IMG/VR virus record: IMGVR_UViG_3300025009_000051
Span: 1-64,000 of that record
DNA from: a virus
Length of the DNA stretch: 64,000 bases
Reading direction: 5' to 3' (one strand)
Each line of letters starts with the position of its first letter. The stretch's first letter is position 1. Shown piece after piece: positions 40,829 to 48,874 of this stretch. Under the pieces are notes generated by a model that was not told the DNA's origin, searched no databases, and saw only the letters and a program-made list of their open reading frames with translations. The position numbers and the translations under genes are program-made.

Positions 40829-41203
40829 ATGTATAAACAAGCAAGTCAATTAAAATTAAGAGTGCAAACTCGAGTAGGCGGATTATCCGTAGAACAATTG
40901 TGGGATTTAAATCAATCTGATTTATCCAATGCCATTAAAGCTGTTAAGAAAGTATTAAAGAAAACTGATGACGATGAATTATCATTTTTGGAAGATACGA
41001 AAGTAGTAGATGTTGAAAACCAACTTAGGTTTGATATTTTGAAAGATATTTATCTTACCAAGAAGAAAGAAGCTGACGAACTCAGAACTGCCGCAGAAGT
41101 TAAAGAACACAATCAAAAGATTTATGCAAGAATGGCAGCAAACAACGAAAAACAATTGGATAATTTATCTAATGAAGAACTTCAAAAGTTGATTAAGCAA
41201 TAA
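40829..41203 (+). CDS. Helical hypothetical protein of the VWA cluster
   Basis: 124 residues, almost fully helical and charged: ASQLKLRVQTRVGGLSVEQL, WDLNQSDLSNAIKAVKKVLK, then coiled coil to the end (NEEQLQKL-like text). It follows the 714-residue protein by 31 nt and is ended by a terminator. It could be its structural partner. No family recognised. Confidence 0.5.
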   Translation: MYKQASQLKLRVQTRVGGLSVEQLWDLNQSDLSNAIKAVKKVLKKTDDDELSFLEDTKVVDVENQLRFDILKDIYLTKKKEADELRTAAEVKEHNQKIYARMAANNEKQLDNLSNEELQKLIKQ

Positions 41204-41212
41204 ACTTTGTTA

Positions 41213-41253
41213 TTTTGAGGAGTGTGATATTAATTGCACTCTTCAAATTTTTA
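41213..41253 (+). terminator. Rho-independent terminator after 40829-41203
   Basis: TTTGAGGAGTG (41214-41224) pairs with CACTCTTCAAA (41237-41247) with one G-U, followed by TTTTT. Confidence 0.75.
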
Positions 41254-41268
41254 TTTAAATTATTTGAA

Positions 41269-41484
41269 ATGATTAAGAAATTAAATATCAATCTAAATGA
41301 TTATGAATACAAATGTGGTGATGGATGTTGCGATAATTATGGCACAATAACCACAATAGATGGAATTGAATTATCGTGCCATAATCAAGATCCAGGAACA
41401 ATAGTAAAACAAATTTTAGAGCATCTTGGATATGAAGTAAAAGTTACTCTAAGCTATAATGGAGAATTAATTGCAGAATGTTAA
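41269..41484 (+). CDS. Small Cys-containing hypothetical protein
   Basis: 71 residues from the ATG at 41269; the longer TTG reading would start inside the terminator. It contains YKCGDGCCDNYGTITTIDGI and a second Cys later (LSCHNQDPG), a possible metal site. It is acidic and soluble. No family recognised. Confidence 0.5.
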   Translation: MIKKLNINLNDYEYKCGDGCCDNYGTITTIDGIELSCHNQDPGTIVKQILEHLGYEVKVTLSYNGELIAEC

Positions 41485-41507
41485 AATAAAAAAAAATCAT
41501 AAATAAA

Positions 41508-41867
41508 ATGGCAAAATTAAGAAGAACAAGAGATGGAGAAGGTGAAGAAGGTTCTATGACAGAAGCAATTGCTTGGAATGAAGACGGAACATTTAAAGAA
41601 ATAGTAGGTGAATCACCTGTAGTGGGTTGTTCTATGAGAGTAGGAAGTCCATTTGCAAGATCTTATTCAACCAGAGATTGGTGGATGACCACAGTAATTA
41701 CAGAAATATTGGAAACAATAAAAAATGAAGAAACTCATTATGTTAGGTTTAAAACTCAAAATTCAGAATATGAATGGTGGATTGGAAAATATCCAAAAGA
41801 AAAATTAAAAAGAAACATTTCTTTTGAAAATATAAAAGATACATCTTTTTTCAACTCAGACAAATAA
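41508..41867 (+). CDS. Hypothetical protein
   Basis: 119 residues with a charged N-terminus (LRRTRDGEGEEGSMTEAIAW) and a beta-rich core (VGCSMRVGSPFARSYSTRDW, then VRFKTQNSEYEWWIGKYP). The core layout suggests a small beta barrel. It lies in the VWA cluster. No family recognised. Confidence 0.5.
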   Translation: MAKLRRTRDGEGEEGSMTEAIAWNEDGTFKEIVGESPVVGCSMRVGSPFARSYSTRDWWMTTVITEILETIKNEETHYVRFKTQNSEYEWWIGKYPKEKLKRNISFENIKDTSFFNSDK

Positions 41868-41889
41868 AAAATAATTAAAATAAAAAATT

Positions 41890-42039
41890 ATGACCACCGA
41901 AATTATTAACATTGCTCTTATACTTGTTATCATTCTTAATTTAATTTCTGTATATAGAAATTATAAAATTAAACAATATGATATTGCAAGTGTAAATTTA
42001 TTTGTAGCAATTTTTTGTATTATTGCATTATTTATATGA
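41890..42039 (+). CDS. 49-residue two-helix membrane protein
   Basis: MTTEIINIALILVIILNLIS, a short basic loop (YRNYKIKQ) and a second hydrophobic segment (VNLFVAIFCIIALFI). Two transmembrane helices with a short loop fit a small inner-membrane protein. Its stop overlaps the next ATG (ATGA), so the pair is co-translated. The Shine-Dalgarno is weak, as usual in this host group. Confidence 0.5.
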   Translation: MTTEIINIALILVIILNLISVYRNYKIKQYDIASVNLFVAIFCIIALFI

Positions 42040-42293
42040 AATATCCAAAATTGACGACTCAATTTGGAAGATGGACTTGTAATGATTGTGGTAAAGACTG
42101 TATGGAAGATAATAAGGACTATTATATGGTCAAACATGAAATATGGAATGAACACGGAGTCGGAGAAGGAATGCTGTGCATGGATTGCATGGAAAGAAGG
42201 ATGGGCCACAAACTAACCAAAGAAGATATTCTAGAATGTTTTGTAACGACCATATTTAATTCATACACTTCTAAAATATTAAGACAAAAATAA
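42036..42293 (+). CDS. Small zinc-binding phage protein
   Basis: 85 residues from the ATG at 42036. FGRWTCNDCGKDCMED and MLCMDCMERRMGHKL give two CxxC pairs, most likely a zinc ribbon, around a DYYMVKHEIWNE segment. This type of short treble-clef protein is widespread in phages, role unknown, some being HNH-like without the catalytic His. An earlier non-ATG start is not preferred because of the ATGA coupling to the membrane protein. Confidence 0.55.
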   Translation: MKYPKLTTQFGRWTCNDCGKDCMEDNKDYYMVKHEIWNEHGVGEGMLCMDCMERRMGHKLTKEDILECFVTTIFNSYTSKILRQK

Positions 42294-42373
42294 AGAGTCA
42301 TTAAATAAAAAATATTTGAAAATTAGAAGAAAATAACTTATAATTCTATTTATTAATTAAATTTTTAAAAAAT

Positions 42374-42751
42374 ATGTCAACAGAAATTTTAACCAACAAA
42401 GGTGCATTTGTTTCATCCTTAATGAGAAACAACAGAAAGATAAAAGAAGACAGAGCGCAAGCTATTGCAGAAGACGTCGAATTAAAGTATAAACGTCAGA
42501 TCGAAGATTTGGAAATGGAAATCAAACAACAATATCGAAATTTGAATTCCATGATGGATTTATCTCCAGACGATGCTAACAGTTTAGTTCCAGCTAAGAA
42601 TTTTGATGCAAGTAAATATGTTGCAGAAGATCAAGAAATTGCATTGAAAATTCGTAATTTAGAAATTAAATTAGAATTGGCAAGATCAAGATATAAAAAA
42701 TTATTTGTAGAAGAAGCTACTGAAGAATTAATTTCAACTAAAGAAGAATAA
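42374..42751 (+). CDS. Coiled-coil protein directly before the VWA gene
   Basis: 125 residues, helical throughout: an N-terminal TNKGAFVSSLMRNNRKIKED, a KYKRQIEDLEMEIKQQYRNL coil, a Pro-containing break (DLSPDDANSLVPAKNFD) and a second coil. Its stop is 2 nt before the VWA start, so the two are made together and may bind each other. No family recognised. Confidence 0.5.
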   Translation: MSTEILTNKGAFVSSLMRNNRKIKEDRAQAIAEDVELKYKRQIEDLEMEIKQQYRNLNSMMDLSPDDANSLVPAKNFDASKYVAEDQEIALKIRNLEIKLELARSRYKKLFVEEATEELISTKEE

Positions 42752-42753
42752 TC

Positions 42754-43641
42754 ATGGGAGGAGGATTTTATTCGTTGGCGAGTAGAAGTACTCGAGCTAC
42801 TTCTTCTGGTTATTATACTAAATCAGCAAATGAGATATTTTCTCATTCAATGAAAGAAAGTATGAACCCAAAGAATGCCAAATTAAGAGAGTCAAGGGAT
42901 TCAACAGATAATCCAAAATCTCTTGCAATTATTGTTGCATTAGATTTAACTGGTTCCATGGGGCATATTCCGCACGATTTGGTTAAAGATGGTTTGCCCA
43001 CAATGGTAGATACAATGTTACAAAAGAAAGTGGTTTCTCCACAAATTTTATTTCTTGGGATAGGAGATCATGAATGTGATAGGGCACCATTACAAGTTGG
43101 TCAATTTGAAACAAGCGATGAATTAATGGATAAATGGCTAACTGACATTTGGATTGAATTCGGAGGAGGCGGTAATACCGGAGAAAGTTATTTATTAGCT
43201 TGGTACTTTGCTGCTTATCACACTGCAACAGATTGTTTTGAAAAAAGAGGACAAAAAGGATTTCTATTTACAATTGGAGATGAAGCAACATTAAAAACTC
43301 TTCCTACACATGCTTTAGATAATATTATGGGATTGGGACAATATCAAAACTTTACTGCAGAGGGATTATTGAAAGAAGCTCAAAAGAAGTATAATGTATT
43401 TCACATTCATGTTACAGAAACCGGAGCAGGAAGAGATGAAAGAGCCCAACAAAGTTGGAAACAATTGATAGGACAGAATGTAATTTTTGTGAATGATTTT
43501 AAAGATATACCAATTACAATTGCAGATTTAGTAGCAAAGAATAATAAAACAAATCATTCTGAAATTATTGATGGGGTATCAACTAAAGAAGAAGTTAAAA
43601 TAAATTCAGACACTGAGCAAATTGAAGAAGAAATATTGTAA
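42754..43641 (+). CDS. von Willebrand factor A (VWA) domain protein
   Basis: 295 residues. The MIDAS metal site is seen as DLTGSMG (DxTxS, about residue 61), the Thr of FGGGGNTGESYL and the Asp of FTIGDEATL. The N-terminus is Gly/Ser/Arg-rich (GGGFYSLASRSTRATSSGYY). The C-terminus is acidic. VWA domains in bacteria and phages commonly work with AAA+ ATPases in protein assembly or metal insertion. No MoxR-type ATPase was found in this window, so the partner is elsewhere or absent. Its neighbours are a DUF2135-like protein and coiled-coil proteins. Confidence 0.75.
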   Translation: MGGGFYSLASRSTRATSSGYYTKSANEIFSHSMKESMNPKNAKLRESRDSTDNPKSLAIIVALDLTGSMGHIPHDLVKDGLPTMVDTMLQKKVVSPQILFLGIGDHECDRAPLQVGQFETSDELMDKWLTDIWIEFGGGGNTGESYLLAWYFAAYHTATDCFEKRGQKGFLFTIGDEATLKTLPTHALDNIMGLGQYQNFTAEGLLKEAQKKYNVFHIHVTETGAGRDERAQQSWKQLIGQNVIFVNDFKDIPITIADLVAKNNKTNHSEIIDGVSTKEEVKINSDTEQIEEEIL

Positions 43642-43654
43642 ATTTTAAAATGTT

Positions 43655-44773
43655 ATGCAAAAAGTCCAATCAGTAATTGGATTAGGTTTTGGAGACGAAG
43701 GTAAAGGTATAACTACCGATTACCTTTGCTCTAAAGCTGATAATCCATTAGTAATAAGATTTTCAGGAGGCCAACAAGCAGGGCATACTGTTTATCTAAA
43801 TGATAAGAAGCATGTGTTTTCTAATTTTGGCTCTGGTACTCTTCGTGGAGTTCCAACTTATTGGTCTAAATATTGTTCATTTGATCCTGAAGGGGCATTA
43901 AATGAATTAAAAGTTTTAAAAGAAATTGGAATAGAACCGATCTTATATATAGACTGCAAATGTCCTATCACTACACAATTCGAAAAATTCTTTAATCAAA
44001 AAAATAATTTTGCTCATGGTACCGTGGGAGTCGGAGTTGGCCCAACATTCAAAAGAGAAGAAGAGTTTTATTCTTTATTAGCAGAAGATATATTCTTTCC
44101 AGAAGTGGTTAAAATTAAATTAAAATTATTTTATAGCTATTATAATTCTACAGGATCTTTAGAGGAATATTCAAATTATTTTTTAAATTTACTTGAACAG
44201 ATAAAAAATTCATTTATAGTCACAAAGAATATGAATATGAATTTTATCAAGTATGATTTAATTGCAGAGGGTTCTCAAGGATTATTATTAGATCAGCATC
44301 ATGGATTTTTTCCTCATGTTACTCGTTCTAATACCGGAACAAAAAATTTAATTGAAATGGGATTAGAACCAGAATTATTTCTTGTCACAAGAGCGTATCA
44401 AACTCGGCACGGAAATGGTCCAATGTCAAATATAGGATTAGATTTAAATTTAATTAAAAATAAAGATGAAACAAATGTGTATAATGAATATCAAGGAGAA
44501 TTCAAAAAAACTGTTTTGGATTTGAGTCTCTTACAATATGCAACATACAAAGATGAATATATTAGAGATAATATTTTAAATGCTACTCTTGTTATCACTT
44601 GTATAGATCAATTAAATACAAGATTTCCTATAACCTTAACCTTAAAAAATGATATAAAATATTTTGATAATAAAAATGCGTTTGTTAAATTTATTAAAAA
44701 TCAATTAAATGTTAAAGAAGTATATATTTCAGAATCTCACTATGCAGACGATATTAGAAAATTTGAAGAATAA
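43655..44773 (+). CDS. Adenylosuccinate synthetase family enzyme (PurA/PurZ-type)
   Basis: 372 residues, shorter than bacterial PurA (about 430). VIGLGFGDEGKGITTDYLC is the GTP loop with the catalytic Asp kept and the second Lys of GDEGKGK replaced by Ile. GGQQAGHTVYLNDKKH holds the catalytic His. GTVGVGVGPTFKREE, EGSQGLLLDQHHGFFPHVT and SNTGTKN follow the family order. The C-terminal part (YQGEFKKTVLDLSLLQYAT) differs from the usual GRPRR-GWFD text. PurA joins IMP and Asp with GTP; phage PurZ does so with dGMP to make aminoadenine. Which substrate applies here is open. It follows the VWA gene by 13 nt. Confidence 0.7.
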   Translation: MQKVQSVIGLGFGDEGKGITTDYLCSKADNPLVIRFSGGQQAGHTVYLNDKKHVFSNFGSGTLRGVPTYWSKYCSFDPEGALNELKVLKEIGIEPILYIDCKCPITTQFEKFFNQKNNFAHGTVGVGVGPTFKREEEFYSLLAEDIFFPEVVKIKLKLFYSYYNSTGSLEEYSNYFLNLLEQIKNSFIVTKNMNMNFIKYDLIAEGSQGLLLDQHHGFFPHVTRSNTGTKNLIEMGLEPELFLVTRAYQTRHGNGPMSNIGLDLNLIKNKDETNVYNEYQGEFKKTVLDLSLLQYATYKDEYIRDNILNATLVITCIDQLNTRFPITLTLKNDIKYFDNKNAFVKFIKNQLNVKEVYISESHYADDIRKFEE

Positions 44774-44978
44774 ATTATATAGATTTTTCTTTCCTTACAA
44801 AGCTTGGATTAAATTAAGAGAAGAAAGTAAAGATGAATTTGGCGATAGAATATGCTATTGTGGACATACTGATAGATGTTCATGTTTAAATCCAGATAAA
44901 ACATTATTTAAAGAATCTCTGAAAAGAGGAGATATAATTTTATGGGATAAAGAAAATGGTTGGAAACAAATGGAATAA
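44742..44978 (+). CDS. Small Cys-rich hypothetical protein
   Basis: 78 residues from the ATG at 44742, which overlaps the end of the PurA-like gene. It contains FPYKAWIKLREESKDEFGDR, then ICYCGHTDRCSCLNPDKTLF, a likely zinc-binding knot with four Cys and one His. It ends in an aromatic GDIILWDKENGW segment. The longer upstream start is unlikely because it would lie deep inside the preceding gene. No family recognised. Confidence 0.45.
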   Translation: MQTILENLKNKLYRFFFPYKAWIKLREESKDEFGDRICYCGHTDRCSCLNPDKTLFKESLKRGDIILWDKENGWKQME

Positions 44979-44993
44979 AAATATATTAAAAGA

Positions 44994-45025
44994 TTTGTTT
45001 GTTTCGTTTTTTTAGTTTATATTTG
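44994..45025 (+). promoter_or_regulatory. Bacteroidota-type promoter (TTTG-N20-TATATTTG)
   Basis: TTTG at 44994-44997 and TATATTTG at 45018-45025, 20-nt spacer, 21 nt before the ATG at 45046. It starts the 45046-48390 operon. Confidence 0.75.
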
Positions 45026-45045
45026 TAGTATAAAAACAAAATAAA

Positions 45046-45270
45046 ATGAAATCAATATTTAATGGAGGTTTAGAACTTGGAATTTTTAAAATTGTTGGAG
45101 ATGAAAATTTATCTGAACAAGACTTAGAAAGAAAAAAATATTTAGAATCTCTCCCAAAAAATAAATGGGTAACTTTAGATGAAAATGGGCAAGCAATATC
45201 AGATCAAGAAGCAACTGAATTAGCCAAGAAAGAAATTAAAAAATATGCTATTATTAAAAACAAAAAATAA
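45046..45270 (+). CDS. Hypothetical small protein
   Basis: 74 residues: MKSIFNGGLELGIFKIVGDE, then an acidic-basic helical body ending KKYAIIKNKK. It is the first gene after a strong promoter. Its stop overlaps the next ATG (TAATGG). No family recognised. Confidence 0.5.
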   Translation: MKSIFNGGLELGIFKIVGDENLSEQDLERKKYLESLPKNKWVTLDENGQAISDQEATELAKKEIKKYAIIKNKK

Positions 45271-45467
45271 TGGAAATACAAATTGCAAAAACTGATTATT
45301 TTAAGAAAGGAAATGAATATTCTTCTAAAGAAGACATTACAAGAATAAATTTAATTTCAACTTTATCTGGCGCGAATCTTTTCAATTATTTTGAAATAGA
45401 TTCCATAGGAACCTACATTTGCATTAAAGATTTAATTTTCAAACAACAAATTTATAATTTGAATTAA
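45270..45467 (+). CDS. Hypothetical small protein
   Basis: 65 residues with TDYFKKGNEYSSKEDITRI and a hydrophobic-aromatic C-terminal part (LFNYFEIDSIGTYICIKDL). It is overlapped at its start by the preceding stop and is 2 nt before the nucleotidyltransferase gene. No family recognised. Confidence 0.45.
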   Translation: MEIQIAKTDYFKKGNEYSSKEDITRINLISTLSGANLFNYFEIDSIGTYICIKDLIFKQQIYNLN

Positions 45468-45469
45468 CC

Positions 45470-46780
45470 ATGAACCAACCCTTAATTTTCAATTTTTTAA
45501 CTTCTCAAGCATGGATTAACTCTTTATATTCCTTTTCTAATAAAGTTGAAATATATCTTGTTGGAGGATATATTAGAGATATGTTAATGGGGAAAGAAGG
45601 TCATGATATAGATTTATTAATTACCAATATTTCTCATGAAGACATTCAAGAAAAAATAAAGGAATTTGGTCATTTAGTTGAAACAAATGGTCATTTCAAA
45701 ACAATAAAATTCAGACCGTTTAATTGGGATTCTAAATATGAAGACATTGACATAGTAATTCCAAGAATCGATGTTACAATGTCAGATGAAGAGTTTAAAA
45801 TTGCAAAAGAAAAAGATCCTGCCCTAAACAAACATCAAGCATTTAAGATTATTTGGGATATGAATCTCGACGCTAAACATGATTTAATTCGGAGAGATTT
45901 TACTATTAATTCAATGGCAGTAGATATTAAGACACATGAATTAATAGATCCTTTCAATGCTCAAAAAGATTTGTATAATGGCAGAATTAAAATGACTAAT
46001 GCAGATACATTTAAAGATGATCCAGTAAGAATGTTGAGAGCGTTTAGATTTGCATGTAGATATAATTTTGTAATTGAAGCAGATACACTTAATGAAATAA
46101 TCGCCAATAAAGAACTTATAGCGGGGATTTCACCTGAGAGAATATTAATGGAATTTAAGAAAAGTTTCGAACAAATTAATACTGATCCTTTATTAAAAAA
46201 ATACATTAAATTAATTCAACAAACCAAAATATTAGATGAATTAATTTCAAGAGATGAAGAATTAATATCTGACTCTTATAAATGTTATATGCTCAATAGA
46301 CCAATAACATCATTCGCTTGGTTTGTGTATTTAATTTTAGGTACTCACAATTATGTGATTTCTCCTTCAGTCAGTTACTCTGAAATATTAAAAGGAGATA
46401 AAGAAACTGAACTCGAAATTGACACAATAGATAAGATAAATAAATTTATAATTGATAAGAGTAGAGAAGATAATGATTATGTTTATAGAAAATTAGCATT
46501 TTACGTTTATAATAAATGTAAAGCTTGCACCAATTATTTTTTTAATGATAAAATAAACAATGCATTTCGAGAAATAATATCATCTAATTTTATAAAGTCT
46601 ACAAAAGATTTAGCTTTAGATGGAGAGGAAATAAAAAAATTATTAGGAATAAATGATTCTAATTTAAAAATGAGAGCTAAAGAAATTGGTGAAATGCAAA
46701 GAAAATTAATAGATTTGATTTTACAAAACATCGCAAAAAATACAAAAGAAAGTTTAACCTATTTTATTAAAACATTATGA
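45470..46780 (+). CDS. tRNA nucleotidyltransferase / poly(A) polymerase family protein
   Basis: 436 residues. VEIYLVGGYIRDMLMGKEGHDIDLLI holds the Gly motif and the DxD catalytic pair. RRDFTINSMAVDI and DDPVRMLRAFRFACRY are the conserved R-D-F-T-N-A and neck motifs of class II CCA-adding enzymes. The C-terminal HD-less helical half is divergent. Such enzymes repair tRNA 3' CCA ends or add poly(A). A phage copy could keep tRNAs functional when the host cleaves them, or process phage RNAs. The next gene overlaps the stop by ATGA. Confidence 0.8.
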   Translation: MNQPLIFNFLTSQAWINSLYSFSNKVEIYLVGGYIRDMLMGKEGHDIDLLITNISHEDIQEKIKEFGHLVETNGHFKTIKFRPFNWDSKYEDIDIVIPRIDVTMSDEEFKIAKEKDPALNKHQAFKIIWDMNLDAKHDLIRRDFTINSMAVDIKTHELIDPFNAQKDLYNGRIKMTNADTFKDDPVRMLRAFRFACRYNFVIEADTLNEIIANKELIAGISPERILMEFKKSFEQINTDPLLKKYIKLIQQTKILDELISRDEELISDSYKCYMLNRPITSFAWFVYLILGTHNYVISPSVSYSEILKGDKETELEIDTIDKINKFIIDKSREDNDYVYRKLAFYVYNKCKACTNYFFNDKINNAFREIISSNFIKSTKDLALDGEEIKKLLGINDSNLKMRAKEIGEMQRKLIDLILQNIAKNTKESLTYFIKTL

Positions 46781-46983
46781 AAGAAAATAAATTTACAGAC
46801 ATTAAGAAATTTGAAAATGTTGAATTCGATGGAGTAGATCCGAAAGACGCTCCCGATTATTCAGATGCATTTATTGTAAGTGCAGATTATGATGGAATTG
46901 CATTGACAGAAGAAGAACTTGATGAAATAGATGCAAGTTTAATGTATGAACTGTTAATGATTCATTTTTATGGATGTGTATAA
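46777..46983 (+). CDS. Hypothetical small acidic protein
   Basis: 68 residues, strongly acidic (DGVDPKDAPDYSDAFIVSAD, then TEEELDEIDASLMYELLMIH). Coupled to the nucleotidyltransferase gene through an ATGA overlap, so possibly its regulator or partner. No family recognised; acidic anti-host mimics are known in phages but there is no evidence here. Confidence 0.45.
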   Translation: MKENKFTDIKKFENVEFDGVDPKDAPDYSDAFIVSADYDGIALTEEELDEIDASLMYELLMIHFYGCV

Positions 46984-47044
46984 CAGAAAAATATCAATTT
47001 CTAGACGGTAGGAAATACGAAACTCAAATTAAAAAAAGAAAATT

Positions 47045-47251
47045 ATGGAATATAAATTAAACGCACAAGACGAAAATCCATATTGGAGAAACTATATGGA
47101 TAATGTAAATAATGATGAACAATGGATGAAGGAAGTTAAATTGAACTTACCCATACCATCAAAAAGTTATGTAACATATTCAGAAGAAGAATTTGAACAA
47201 ATGTTGATAAGTGATATTCAATTTAACGATAAATGGGGAAACTGTATTTGA
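47045..47251 (+). CDS. Hypothetical small protein
   Basis: 68 residues, acidic: MEYKLNAQDENPYWRNYMDN, then EQWMKEVKLNLPIPSKSYVT and a C-terminal FNDKWGNCI. No family recognised. Confidence 0.45.
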   Translation: MEYKLNAQDENPYWRNYMDNVNNDEQWMKEVKLNLPIPSKSYVTYSEEEFEQMLISDIQFNDKWGNCI

Positions 47252-47260
47252 TTATGGCTT

Positions 47261-47458
47261 ATGAAAACAATTGTATCTAAAACAAATATTTATGAATATT
47301 ACGAATTAAATGACTATGGGCGACGCCAAGCAATAGAAAATTTTGTAAATAGTAAAATATACCAATATTCTTATGCTTGGAGTGATGAAAAACGTATAAG
47401 AACTATTATAAACGACAAAATGTATTTTACATATACAGGAGATATAGTTCCAACTTAA
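47261..47458 (+). CDS. Hypothetical small protein
   Basis: 65 residues: MKTIVSKTNIYEYYELNDYG, then RRQAIENFVNSKIYQYSYAW and a short beta end. Aromatic-rich. No family recognised; kept because it is in the operon and has an ATG nine bases after the preceding stop. Confidence 0.4.
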   Translation: MKTIVSKTNIYEYYELNDYGRRQAIENFVNSKIYQYSYAWSDEKRIRTIINDKMYFTYTGDIVPT

Positions 47459-47514
47459 TACGTCATATTGGCATTGAATTAAATAAAAAAATTATTAATT
47501 AAAAATAAATAAAA

Positions 47515-48027
47515 ATGAAAAAATTAAGGATTATTGTGTTATTATCATTTATGGTAATGTTATTTGGATTTGGATGTGGAGAAAGCGGGTCTCCATCAGA
47601 TACAGAAATGAGCAAACAAAATGAACTAATTCTTCAAGAATCAATCAGACAATTGGGTATGCCGGCAATTGTGAATTTTCAAGAAAAGAAAAACTTGAAA
47701 TGGATATACGAATTATGTGATCAAGAAAAATTTATTTGCCATGTATATCTTTATAATGCTATGACAGGTGAAGTAGGTCAATATTTGGGTGAATGTATTG
47801 GATATGGAATTCCTTATTCTACTCAATATAGTAATCCACAAAAAGTAGATATTTGGAATTATTCATCTGAAGGAATTTATACACTACCACAAGCAGAACC
47901 TAATGGATTATTTAAAGCTGAAGGACAAAGTGCCACATGGGTTATTATGATTGATCCAGTAAGCAAAGAACCAAGACCAGTGTATATTGAACCGGATATT
48001 ATTGTATCACCATTTAAATTGAAATAA
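47515..48027 (+). CDS. Conserved phage lipoprotein
   Basis: 170 residues. The lipoprotein signal is MKKLRIIVLLSFMVMLFGFGC with a Gly-Cys lipobox at residues 20-21. After a Ser/Thr/Asp linker comes a conserved-looking domain: RQLGMPAIVNFQEKKNLKWI, then IPYSTQYSNPQKV and ATWVIMIDPVSKEPRPVYIE. It resembles small exported proteins carried by other large phages with unknown role. It pairs with the membrane protein at 48058. Confidence 0.6.
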   Translation: MKKLRIIVLLSFMVMLFGFGCGESGSPSDTEMSKQNELILQESIRQLGMPAIVNFQEKKNLKWIYELCDQEKFICHVYLYNAMTGEVGQYLGECIGYGIPYSTQYSNPQKVDIWNYSSEGIYTLPQAEPNGLFKAEGQSATWVIMIDPVSKEPRPVYIEPDIIVSPFKLK

Positions 48028-48057
48028 TATTAAATTACCATTTAAATTAAAATAACT

Positions 48058-48390
48058 ATGAAAAGAGAAATTGGAATTGGAATCTTTGTATTTGTAATCG
48101 TAATTGTCGTTGGAATAGGATTATCATACGCATTCGGGTGGATTGGAGTTCATCAGACAAAGACAATTTATAAAGAAAAAGAAAATGCAAAGAGAGAAGT
48201 GTTTGAACAAACTCAATCTTATGTAGAAGGTAAAAGACAAGAAGCATTAAAGTTTTATCAAGAATATCAAGCAGCATCATACGATGATAAACAAACAATT
48301 GAAAAAATGGTATCACTTTCGTTTGCTAATTTTGATGAAACTAAATTAGAATCTCCACTTCGAGAATTTGTTTATAATTGTAAATATTAA
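48058..48390 (+). CDS. Single-span membrane protein
   Basis: 110 residues. An N-terminal transmembrane helix (IGIGIFVFVIVIVVGIGLSY) is followed by GWIGVHQTKTIYKEKENAKR and a helical tail (REVFEQTQSYVEGKRQEALK). Proteins of this layout recur in large phages next to the lipoprotein type above. The spacer before it (48016-48052) partly repeats the end of the preceding gene. The role is unknown; it may form an envelope complex with 47515. Confidence 0.55.
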   Translation: MKREIGIGIFVFVIVIVVGIGLSYAFGWIGVHQTKTIYKEKENAKREVFEQTQSYVEGKRQEALKFYQEYQAASYDDKQTIEKMVSLSFANFDETKLESPLREFVYNCKY

Positions 48391-48401
48391 TTGAATAATT
48401 T

Positions 48402-48440
48402 GAAAAGAGTAAATTAAATTGTTTTTACTCTTTTCTTTAT
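48402..48440 (+). terminator. Rho-independent terminator ending the 45046-48390 operon
   Basis: GAAAAGAGTAAA (48402-48413) pairs with TTTACTCTTTTC (48424-48435), followed by a T-rich tail. Confidence 0.75.
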
Positions 48441-48450
48441 TTTTAAAAAC

Positions 48451-48867
48451 ATGACAATGAAATATAGAATTAAACAAAAGACATTCCTAAATTCAGATGA
48501 AAAGATTATATCTAATATTTTTTATATTCAGAAAAAAATGTTATTTTTGTGGGTAAGAGTAAGTACCAGAGTAATACCGAATGACAATAAAGTGCATACA
48601 ACATTTAAAAAAAGTTATTTAACATTTAATTCTTATGAAAACTGTGAATCCCATTATAAAGAATTTTTTGAATGTGAAAATGTGATTACATTTAGAAACA
48701 AAAAAATATTTAAGGTATATGATATATATTTTGATTGTAGTAGATATTTTGTAATGTTTGGTGGAATTTGGGTTACATTTTCTACACCTCAAGAAGCGAA
48801 TAGAGCAATCAAAAAAGATAATGATAAAAAAGTTAAATCGACCAAAATAACCATACTCAATTTATAA
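48451..48867 (+). CDS. Hypothetical protein, tandem copy 1
   Basis: 138 residues. KYRIKQKTFLNSDEKIISNI and FYIQKKMLFLWVRV match the neighbouring gene 48875-49276 almost residue for residue. Later parts (FEDC-type, E-N-C-ESHYKEFFECENVI) match more weakly. A basic, beta-rich small domain is likely. The start could also be the second ATG at 48457, which aligns with the start of copy 2. Role unknown. Confidence 0.5.
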   Translation: MTMKYRIKQKTFLNSDEKIISNIFYIQKKMLFLWVRVSTRVIPNDNKVHTTFKKSYLTFNSYENCESHYKEFFECENVITFRNKKIFKVYDIYFDCSRYFVMFGGIWVTFSTPQEANRAIKKDNDKKVKSTKITILNL

Positions 48868-48874
48868 CAATAAA

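Noticed and set aside
43655-44773. Calling the PurA-type gene purZ
   Set aside because: The Asp in GDEGK is present as in PurA and no other aminoadenine genes are in the window; the substrate cannot be fixed from this sequence.
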